DNA from: Stenogyne calaminthoides
Lineage: Eukaryota > Streptophyta > Magnoliopsida > Lamiales > Lamiaceae
Direction of reading: 5' to 3'
Assembly (NCBI GenBank): GCA_037126765.1
Contig: JBBCBC010000019.1
Span: 27,612,222 to 27,676,221 of the forward strand
Length of the DNA stretch: 64,000 bases
In this document: piece after piece, positions 46,509-55,845 of the stretch
How the letters are laid out: each line of letters opens with the position of its first letter
Position numbering within the stretch: the stretch's first letter is position 1
Made by a program: the position numbers and the translations under genes
The notes under the pieces: model-generated
What the model saw: the letters and a program-made list of their open reading frames with translations, nothing else
Databases searched by the model: none
What the model was told of the DNA's origin: nothing

Positions 46509-47278
46509 GTCCTTGCTCGTCAATCCAGTGGAAGAAAACTCGCGAACAATTAACCAAAGGGAAAATAAAAAATTTATTGCACCACCTTTGTGGATTTACT
46601 AATTGTTCCAGCACATGGAATTGTACTTGGGAATGAAACATTCATCCCCTATTTATAGAGGGTGTTGGCCGATTTTTGCACATGGAATAGGGAGGAAAAA
46701 ATCTTTTCTTGATCTCCAAGAAATCTTGAATATATCTCATATGTTCTTTTCTCCATAATTAAAATATTCCATAAAAATCCCACTCTCTTTTGTTATGGCA
46801 ATTTTCGAAAAAATAGGATAAAGAAAACCAAAATTTGGATCTTCTTGAATTTATGAGATATACTTGTATTTCAAGAAATACATATCTTCCATAATATCTT
46901 TTCAAGAAAATCAAGAAAATCTTTCTTTCCCTTTTATTTCAAAATTTTTGAAATTTACATAGTAAATAACCAAGTGGGAGATTTCTTGAATTTAATGAGA
47001 TAATATTGTATTCCAAGAATACATATCTTCATTCCATAACAAAATTCAAAGAAAATCTTTCTCCCCTTTTATTTACTATTTTCGAAAAATGAGGAAAAAA
47101 TAAGCAACAAAATTTATTTTATTTTTAAACACCTTTTTCAGTTATTGGACTTAATGTTGGGCTACTTGGGGGGCCTTTAGGAGAATTAAGATTGGACCTT
47201 CCAATGGATCTTGAATTATCAATATTGAGCCACAATATTATTCAAGCCCATAAATATTAATTAATCCCACTACATAAT
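46509..47278 (-). repeat. Cop-B3 5' LTR, fragment 2
   Basis: Resumes at AGTCCTTGCTCGTCAATCC, matching 26384 onward, and runs to ATAAT at 47274-47278 where Gyp-2 is inserted. It contains the inverse TATTTATAG promoter box near 46649. Confidence 0.92.
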
Positions 47279-47566
47279 TGTTGTGTTCGATATAATTACT
47301 CAGTATTAATCGAAAACGTCGGAAGATACGTGTAATATTCAATTATTAAAATAACCACGCTCGATGGATAAGTGTGCCGCGAAGCGACAAACAAGTTTGT
47401 TCGCCCACTTTCGCATTTGTCAACCATGCGAGTATGCTCGCCGATGAAGTAAGTTTTGTTCGCCAGCTTGCCATTTACCAACCAAGACTGCTCAACCAGC
47501 TTACCGAGCAAATAGGTATGTTCACCAGACTTACCGAGCAAACAGATATGATCCTAAAAAGATGTT

Positions 47567-47594
47567 GATCTGATCAGTCAAGACTGATCAGATC
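47567..47594. repeat. Perfect inverted repeat in the Gyp-2 5' LTR
   Basis: GATCTGATCAGTC, two bases AA, then its exact complement GACTGATCAGATC. Repeated unchanged at 59406-59433 in the 3' LTR. Confidence 0.95.
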
Positions 47595-47639
47595 AGGAAA
47601 TAAGAAGTCATATGGCCTGAGTCAAGTGACCTCAGGGTC

Positions 47640-47880
47640 AGTATGTTCGATGCACAGATAACCTGAGGGCTCAGACATCACGAAAGGCTCGAATAACTCG
47701 GCGCGGTATGCTCGATGCTTAGACATCCTGAAGGCTCAGACAACCTGAGGGGTCAGTATGCTCGATGCTCAGACATCCTGAAGGCTCAGACAAGCTGAGG
47801 GGTCAGACATGCTCGATGCTCATATAACCTGAGGACTCAGACAACCTGAAGAACTCAGACATGCTCGATGAGGATAATAT
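47640..47880. repeat. ~50 bp tandem array in the Gyp-2 5' LTR
   Basis: Imperfect units built from CTCAGACATCCTGAAGG, CTCAGACAACCTGAGG and GTATGCTCGATG. The matching array in the 3' LTR is at about 59478-59730 and differs in unit composition. Confidence 0.8.
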
Positions 47881-48055
47881 TCCGGCATAAAATGGATATG
47901 GTTTGAAGGGGCGAACAAAGCAGTCAGCCGAGCAAAAGATTGATTTGGACGATCAAAAGAGTGCCTTATAGACAAGCAAATACAAAGATCAACCAAGAAG
48001 ACGAAGTTGGAAACGTGGCAACATTACATGAGTTCTTGCAAGACCCGAAGTCTCC

Positions 48056-48110
48056 AGCTCATGCTTGCCAAACCAGCTCATGCTTGCCAAACTAGCTCAT
48101 GCTTGTCAAA
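48056..48110. repeat. 19 bp tandem repeat, three units, just upstream of the TATA box
   Basis: Unit AGCTCATGCTTGCCAAACC. The 3' LTR has four units at 59913-59987. Position right before TATAAATA suggests a promoter role (inference). Confidence 0.88.
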
Positions 48111-48114
48111 GTAC

Positions 48115-48122
48115 TATAAATA
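48115..48122 (+). promoter_or_regulatory. TATA box of the Gyp-2 5' LTR
   Basis: TATAAATA in a GTACTATAAATAGAAG context; identical box at 59991-59998 in the 3' LTR. Confidence 0.7.
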
Positions 48123-48465
48123 GAAGAAAAAACAACAAGAAAGAGGTTCAGAAAATTCCCAGAGGGGTAAGGTTCACAAAAAAATCGAGAGTTCATCCAC
48201 ACACATAAAAATCCATAGCACTCATATGCTTACTCTCCAAATCTTCTTCATCCATAGCGATTCATCTTCATGAGATGTATCATGTATTGTACGATGTAAA
48301 ACTCGCAATACTACATCCTCGCTTGAACGCAGTAGTCATTTATTGATTTAACCGGGTCAACAAATTCCTCTTATTTACGTTTATTTTACACTTACATATT
48401 TTGTTTGTGAGTTGTCATCAATTAGCCACATAATATTCTCCATATAAAAACGACTTCGAAAGAAT

Positions 48466-48490
48466 TAGGCGCTAGAAGGAGGTACCAAAA
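48466..48490 (+). other. Candidate Gyp-2 primer-binding site
   Basis: TAGGCGCTAGAAGGAGGTACC follows the LTR end. TGGCGC(T/C)-type sites are usual in plant Ty3/Gypsy elements; the exact tRNA cannot be told. Confidence 0.5.
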
Positions 48491-48533
48491 AAACCAACCC
48501 ATACACAAACACAGACACAGCGACAGAAATATA

Positions 48534-49930
48534 ATGCCTCAATCTAGGAATACATCGATGAGAGGTCGGGACAAAGTCGACCTCATGACCAGAAAGAGGC
48601 TCAGCGTCAGCCTCACAAAGATCAGACAGTGGAGACCATTAATCTTGAAGATTTTGCTAACGATCCGGCGACCACAACAAAGGCCATCACTTTCTTGCTA
48701 TGAGCACCTGGGCGAAAAAGAGTTGTTAAAAACTCAAGATGATGAAAATCGACGCCGCATCTACACCGATGAACAGCAAGTTAAGATAAAAGTTTTCGTC
48801 GATGACGAAACCTCAAGGGTCTGCACCATCAGCGTTTGGACATTTGAGACTCTCCGTCAAAGTCCGAATCGGCAGTAATATTCGACAGGATCCAGGGAAG
48901 GAACAACCGATAAACATGCTCGCTCATTCAGATCCTCATGATCATCCGCATCCCGAACAAAAATCATAACTAAGTTGTCTATCCATCATCGATTGGGTAG
49001 TCAGGACGAACGGAAAGGGGATCGCCCATCACGGCATGACCCACTGGGTCCTCATGATGGGATCTGACCCGATCTAAGTTTGCCAGTTCCACAAAATTTC
49101 GAAATGCAGAAGCCATCGAAGGCTTACAGTAGACCGACCGGCGACAATACCCACTAACACCGCGCGGCAAAATTTGGATACAAGAGAAAGTGGCAAAGAT
49201 CCGACCACCAATCCCCATGTTCGATCTTTGAGTCGACCCACATGTTCATCTCAAATGAATTATGATCGCCGTATGAAACCGACGCGATGCAAGATCGATC
49301 ATTCCCCATGACTTTGGGTGATCGGGCACATAGATGGTTCTCTACTTTGCCCGTAAGTCCATCACATCTTTTCGCTCGGTTGGGACAACAATTCTGTCCC
49401 ATTTCTCATCCATGTGTCAAACGCCAAAACAAAGGTTGGCGATTTTTCCCAACTAAGGGGTGAGTCGACGAGCATACATCGAAAAGATTTGATAAATGTT
49501 TGTATGATGGGGCCCCGGTTGAAGAGGATGCCAAGATCCTCATGGGGTGGTTGAGGCGACCACGAATCTTGACATGTGGAAAGTCATGCATCAAGATTGG
49601 CGAACACATATTCCGAATTCGAAAGCGAGCAACCAAGATCATAGCCATGCGAGATCGCTCGCCCAATCACGATTGGGTCAGGAAACAACAACAAAGAAAG
49701 TTTTTGGGAAAAAAGTGATGAATGAGGGGGGTAAACCCCCGGGGTCTTTCAAACCATTCAAGAAAGAGCAAAAAGCAAACGCCCTACAAGTCTTCAAAAT
49801 TTTAATCGATCAAAGATCGGGACATGTTGTTAAAGCGCCAAGAATCATAATGGATAAGAATCGGCCCTTCCAAATATTGTAATTATCACGAAGTACATCG
49901 GGCATAATACAAAAGATTGTCGCCATTTAC
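48534..49930 (+). pseudogene. Gyp-2 gag
   Basis: Starts MPQSRNTSMRGRDKVDLMT at 48534, followed by a charged region to 48878, then a shifted, poorly readable capsid part. Near 49879-49925 a zinc-knuckle-like CNYHEV, then HNTKDCRHLLG one base out of frame, matches the C..H..H..C block of Tat gags. Several frameshifts. Confidence 0.68.
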
Positions 49931-50259
49931 TCGGCATAACGAAGAGAATCGTCTTACCCGCCTTCAAAAAAGCCGGTGAGCAGAGGCTCCCGAACATAAA
50001 AACAGAGATCGTGAGGGTTTTAAAAGTGGAAACATCCGACAAAGGATCCTGAAGAATCTCGGGTCCTACTATGGGTAGAGGTTAAAGTCAAGAGATCCAC
50101 ATGACACGTTCCCGAATATGGTCCAAATGCTATCAGCACCAACATTATCGAATGGGGACATCGTGCATGCAAAGCATTCATCGGTGAAGGTGGCGAAGCA
50201 CATCACCAAAGCCGCCACCCTCTCACCAATCATATTTTTTGAAGAATCTCGACGGCATA

Positions 50260-50760
50260 ATCACCCCCCCACAATGACTCTCTAACCATCGCTCGCTGTT
50301 TTGAAGGTGCCGCCTCCCACTTATCACGAACATTTTGTTCGTCGACACTGCACTTAAAATGGAAAAGCAAGTTGGGGACTTGAGTAGCTATATTGAATCA
50401 TGTGATCATACCATTATGGGTTTTCGGGAAGCTTAAACCCGATTCCTATGGTATGATCGGGTTAAGTCGAAGTTAGAATCAACTCTAAATCCGGGAGATC
50501 CGACGCGAACTAGAATCTTAGATTTTGTAATCGCCGATGCTCATTCTACTTATATAACGGGTTCCTAGGTCGCCCGCTTATTCAGAATTTAAAGCTACCG
50601 TTTTCTACTTATTATTACGTGTTAAATTTCCAACACAAGATGGAACGGGTAAACTAAAAGGTGATCGATCGTAAAAAAGCTTCGAGATTGTTTGCTATCA
50701 TGTGCAAATTAAAAAGCAAAAATATCGTTAACATGATGGAGCAAACATGGGAGATCGGAG
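50260..50760 (+). pseudogene. Gyp-2 protease
   Basis: Frame pieces include ILFVDT (active-site region, followed by a small deletion), KQVGDLSSYIE, CDHTIMGF, RTRILDFVIADAHSTYI and NGFLGRPLIQNLK. Order and spacing fit the protease of Tat elements. Not functional as read. Confidence 0.72.
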
Positions 50761-51059
50761 AATCAAAAACAGCAAATACGTTGCAAAATATCCTTTGACG
50801 AAAGACACCTCCATGCGCGAACACGTAACCCGCGAACACGTAATCCGGGATGGTGACTCATGTCCCGTGCATCTCCCAGATCTAATGAATATTGATCCGC
50901 CAAACCAAATACCTAGAACCTCGTGTAGGTTTTGAACCTATGGAGGTTGATGAAGAACACCTTCGATCAAAGATCCTCGGTGGAAGCAAAAAAAAAAACG
51001 AAAACACCTATGGAACAACCGGAGTCTATCAATATCGACCCGAACAGACTTGAGTTAGA

Positions 51060-51960
51060 AGTGTTCATTGGTTCGAATTACGAACCAATCCAAACGAAAT
51101 GATCGATATCTTCAAGCAAACTTGGATGTGTTCGCTTGGTCGCACGAGGACATGGTTGGCATTGATCCAAAACATGCATGTCACTCCCTCAACCTTGATC
51201 CAACACAAACTCCAAAAATCCGTATACGTAAAGTTCGGTCAGGAGAAGTATCTTATTTATGAATAGTGAAATCAAAAAGTTGCTCGACAATAAACCGATT
51301 CGGAGAAGTAAAATACCCAAGATGGCTTGCGAACCTCGTGGTTTCGTCCGCAAGTCTAATGGAACTTGGAGACTATGTATTGATTTCATTGATTTAAACA
51401 AGGCATGCCCGAAAAGATAATTTCCGATGCAAGATATCGATTATTTGGTCGATAATGTCTGGCAGCCAAAAAGCTCATGACCTTCATGGATGCTTTTGCT
51501 ATCACCAAATACCCATGCATCTACGATCAAAAATAATACGGCGTTCTCGCGGTGAAAAGAATATGTATTGTTGGCAACGCATGCCATTCGGATTAAAGAA
51601 TGCCGGAGCAACATATCAACATTTGGTGAACAAAATGTTCAACGAACACATCGGCCGAACAGTTGAGGTGTATATTGATGACATTATGGTAAAAATCAAA
51701 CACAAGGAAGACCATATCACCCACCTCGCACAAACGTTTGATATTCTCAGGGAGTACAACATGAAGATAAATCCGAAGAAATGCAGCGTTGGGGTTCAAT
51801 GAAAATTCCTAGGACATATGGTCAGTCAAAGGGGGATTGAAGCGAACCCATCAAAGATTCAAGCCATGCTCGACATGCAGGCCCTAGGAGTGTGAAAGAG
51901 GTCCAAAAATTAACCGGACGTTTAACCGTAAGTTTAAAACAAGTGCAAACCTTTCTTTGA
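51060..51960 (+). pseudogene. Gyp-2 reverse transcriptase
   Basis: NLDVFAWSHEDMVGIDPKHA at about 51120-51180, a broken stretch, then 51455-51802 with YHQIPMHLRSK, MPFGLKNAGATYQHLVNKMF, VEVYIDDIMVK (catalytic Asp pair intact) and YNMKINPKKCSVGV. Stops and frameshifts lie on both sides of this stretch. Confidence 0.88.
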
Positions 51961-51989
51961 TACATTAAAGAAAGGGAAATTCCTGGAAG

Positions 51990-52700
51990 CATTGCCAAAA
52001 TGCATTCGAATCATTAAAGCGAACCTTACGGATACTCAAACATTGTCAAAACTTTGTTCCAGCAAACAACTTTATCTCATATCTTCTTTGCATCCGGCAT
52101 GCAATTAGTCTTAGTGCTTGTTCAAAGTGGAAGGACGACATTGAGCCAGTGCTCAAAGAATCCGAAATCCGGTACCTCCAATCGAAAAACTTGCATATGC
52201 TCTCGTTATGAGTGTTCGAAAACTACGACCATATTTTTTCGATCACTCAGTCGAGGTACTGACCGCATTCCCATTGCGCCAAGTCCTCCAATCGAAAATC
52301 GCGGGCGATTACTCAAGTGGGCGGTGGAAGGCCAATTGGCATTACATTATTCCTCGAACAATAATGAAGCGGCATTATGGCCGATTTTATGGTCGAGTTG
52401 ACATATCCACAAATGCCCAAAAGAGCTGTCGACCAACCATGGCATATGTATGTAGATGGCTCACCAACAAGTTCAAGAGCCGGAGCTGGTTCTCATCAAT
52501 GAACTTGACAAACTTTCACAACTGCCATCCGTTTTGATTTCCCAGCTACAAATAATGAAGCCGAGTACGAAGCTTTGATCGTTGGGTTACACATGGCTAT
52601 GACAATGGGAATTCGGAGGTCGATGATTTACATGATTCTCGGATAATCGTATACCAAGTAACAAAGTCACGAGGCCCGAAAAAAATCAGAACTAAAAGGA
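51990..52700 (+). pseudogene. Gyp-2 two RNase H domains
   Basis: First domain: YFASGM…VLVQSGRTT near 52070-52140, then LAYALVMSVRKLRPYFFDHS and TAFPLRQVLQ near 52200-52290. Second domain: MYVDGS-like start near 52440 and FPATNNEAEYEALIVGLHMA at about 52545-52610. Having both a Gypsy RNase H and a second one with NNEAEYEALI defines the Tat lineage. Confidence 0.82.
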
Positions 52701-52888
52701 GTTGCTTGAACAATTCAAACAAGTTTACATAGAACAATTACCACGATTGGGTAATTGCTTCATTTGATGCTTGGCACGCCTGGCAACAACAAGTGAAACA
52801 TGATGGACATTGTGGTCGCCACAACTTGTTCGCCATCGATTCCTGTGAGTTATGGTCGCCCATGTAAAAAGTAGCAAAAGAAACCTGG

Positions 52889-54110
52889 ATGACTCCAATT
52901 TTAAATTACTTACAAAAAGGACTTCAACCTGAGAATAAGGCACACGCTACTCGCCTTAGATTACAATCTGCTCGTTATACTATCTTAGACGAGCATTTAT
53001 ACAAAAGAGGTTTCTCACTTCCACTATTGAAGTGTATTACTCCTGAAGAGGGTCATGTAATTCTGGAGCAAATTCATGATGGAGTATGCGGAAACCTTAC
53101 AGGTGGGCTCGTCCTGGCACATAAAATTATCAGACAAGGTTATTACTGGCCGACCCTTAAAAAAGATTCACTCGCGTATGCTCGAGCGTGTCACAAGTGC
53201 CAGGTACATGCCCCACTTATTCATAGCCCACCTGAAGAACTAGTGTCAGTTTACAGCCCATGGCCATTTGCTAAATGGGGAATCGATTTGATCGGCCCAT
53301 TTCCTACTGGCACGTCGGGAGTAAAATATGTTGTGGTTGCCGTTGATTATTATACTAAATGGGCGGAAGCCAAAGCTGTTATTAAAGTCACCGAACAAAG
53401 AATGTGGAACTTTGGTTGGAAAAATATCATATGTCGTTTTGGGCTCCCCCAATCATTGGTGATGGATAATGGCAAACAGTTCGATGGAAGTGAATTCCGA
53501 CAAAATTGTGCTCGCTGGGGCATAAAAAGCATTACTCAACTCCGTATTATCCCCAGTCAAACGGACAAGTTGAAGCCGTTAATAAAATTATCAAGCATAC
53601 CCTCAAGGCCAGACTTGATAATTCCAAGGGGGGAGGATGGACTAAAGAGTTTCCCGAAATATTATGGGCCTATTGAACAACTTTCAGAACATCAACTCGA
53701 GAAACCCCGTTTGCCTCGCATTTGGTCGCGAAGTCATTATACTCGCAGAAATAAAGATTCCGAGTCATCGGACAATGACTTTTGGAGAGCACATCAATGA
53801 CCAAAGGCCGCCGAAAAGTGCACTGCACTGTTAGAAGAAAGAAGGACGGAGGCTGATTTCAAGAATGCCATGTACAAAAAGAGATCAAAAAAGTTCTACA
53901 ACTCCAAAGTCCGAACGCTTGGTTCAATGTGGGCGAAGCCTTTTTTTAAGACGAAAGCAACGGGTATCGGTGGTGTGTTCGCCGAGCATGGGAAGGTCCA
54001 TTCAGAGTTCTGAGCGTTTGTTAAATGGGGCATATGATTTGGAAGACCTGAATGGAGTCCCCTTGTCCTACTCGTGGAATGTGTCAAATTTGAAAAAATA
54101 TTATCAGTAA
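52889..54110 (+). pseudogene. Gyp-2 integrase
   Basis: 52889-53800 is the longest sense frame of Gyp-2: HHCC finger (QIHDGVCGN…LAHKIIRQGYYWPTLKKD, CHKCQVHAP), first Asp in WGIDLIGPFPTG, second in SLVMDNGKQFDG. The third catalytic block is scrambled near 53540-53640 (YHPQ-type sequence in another frame). C-terminus continues 53800-54110 with FYNSKVRTLGSMW and AYDLEDLNGVPLSYSWN…LKKYY, stop at 54108-54110. Confidence 0.9.
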
Positions 54111-55845
54111 TGACGAGCATAACTGGCCGATCACAATCAACCACACTGCTGAAACAAGCACAAATGGCCGAACATAATCAACCATTCAGCTAAGACGAGC
54201 AGGACAATCCTGAAGGAAGAACACATTGTGTTCGACACAAATCTTCTAGAAAAATGTTGGCGGCTATTGAAAGATAGAAAGATACGGTCAAAACAAGTTT
54301 AAATGGTGGCAACCAAAAAAGAAACGTGTCAATCCTTGAATAAGAGCTGACAAAAAACCGAACAGATGTCAAAAGGAGAATTCAAAGCGGACAAATGTCA
54401 AAAGGAGGAGTAAAAGCAAGAAGGCCAGCACCAACTAGCTATGCCAGCACCAGCTTGGGATAGTTCTATAAATAGAGGCATATTGATAGCTGAAGATAAT
54501 GGAGAAAAAAGCATTACTACGTTATCGGAAGAAAGTTGGTTCAAGATGCCTCCGGATGAAGTATCCAAAGACTCGATTCAAATATCATTTTGTTTGAATC
54601 GAAAGCATCTATCCTAATACTGAGCTTTATACCCCATATGACACTCCGAAACGTGTTGGTCGCCGTTCACGGACTCAAGATGCTCGACAGAGTCATGGTT
54701 GCCACTCCACGTTACTCATCACTGCTTATGCGAGTAAATCACTAGTCCCTACGCATCCCCAAAATCTCCTCCGAGGGATGTCGTGGTATCGGCTCGAAAC
54801 AACATGCGGATCTTGATGCTCGATCATCTTGAAGGGACGAAATGGTGCGAGTTGAGAGGATTTTTGCTCGCGCGATATAAGCGGCGAGAGTGCTGCCACA
54901 TGCTATGTCTCAGCCGTTGCCAGATAATCATGACTTGTCCAGGAAGGACAAATGCTTATCTTCTTCTTTGCTTGAGCATGTTATTTAAAGAAGGTAGACG
55001 GTCCTCATGCTTGTCAACATCAATTCGCGGACAAGGTGAGGCGCGGTTTATGTCTACTCAAGACAAGGTTTAAATTCAAAACCATAGTCCGATGTCTATA
55101 GTTGTGTAATAAATACGGTCTTCTTCAAATGTAAAGGTTGTAATAGAATATAACGTGTTGCAAAAATATTTTTGTTTGTTAAGATTTTCTAGTTGAAGCC
55201 TATCAGAGGTCGCACCTAAGCCGGATGACCCGAACAAAGACGAACGAGTCGAAGTCTATGTTCACCTGACGAACGAGTTCAGACTCGATACCCGCAAAAA
55301 AAAGCGAGTAATGGGTACGATTCGCAAAAAGATGACTCAGACTTTTCACAGATACACCAGAAGAAAAAGCGATGATGAGTCTTGGTCGCACCTAAATAAG
55401 ACGAAATTTCGTACCAAGTGATCGCGCTTAAATAAGACGATCGCGAACCAACCAAGAAAGGGGTTGCATAAAGTTAACCCATCCGGTCACACCTAAATAA
55501 GACGATCAACCGACAGATCACAATAAGACAATCAAAAACGAAAGAAGTCAGGAGAGGACATAGACAAACACAATGTTCGAATTCATTCAGAAGAAAAGAG
55601 GCATAAACTAGAAAGCAAGGCAAACATCAAGCAACACAAGCATCAGTCATTCATCAGCAACAACATTCATCCTCAACGATCAGGTTAGAGGAAATTGTTC
55701 ACTAAGAAAATTCAACTATTAAATTTCAAAGTTGTTCGAACAAAAGAGAAGAAGGCAAAAAATTACACAAGTTCAAAAGAGATTGTTTTAGCAAGAAAGA
55801 AGAAGACAAATTACACAACAATTGTTCAGTAAAGCAAAAATTACA
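54111..55845 (+). other. Gyp-2 spacer between integrase and the antisense gene
   Basis: No protein recognised. A TATAAATAG sequence is at 54470-54477. From about 55205 to 55510 a CACCTAAATAAGACGA-type motif recurs (near 55209, 55387, 55424 and 55488), a degenerate repeat array. Retand-type elements are known for tandem repeats in this region. Confidence 0.55.

Larger units (their letters stand above)
47279..48463 (+). repeat. Gyp-2 5' LTR
   Basis: Starts TGTTGTGTTCGATATAATTA. Contains a perfect palindrome (47567-47594), a ~50 bp tandem array (about 47640-47880), three 19 bp tandem units (48056-48110) and TATAAATA at 48115-48122. The 3' boundary near 48463 is set by the end of similarity with the 3' LTR. 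Confidence 0.88.

Noticed and set aside
47640..47880. Regular repeat array that could suggest a CRISPR array
   Set aside because: Units are contiguous and imperfect without unique spacers, lie inside an LTR and recur in the partner LTR; the host is a plant.
52889..53800. Possible host gene of 303 codons
   Set aside because: HHCC finger and catalytic Asp blocks identify it as the Gyp-2 integrase.
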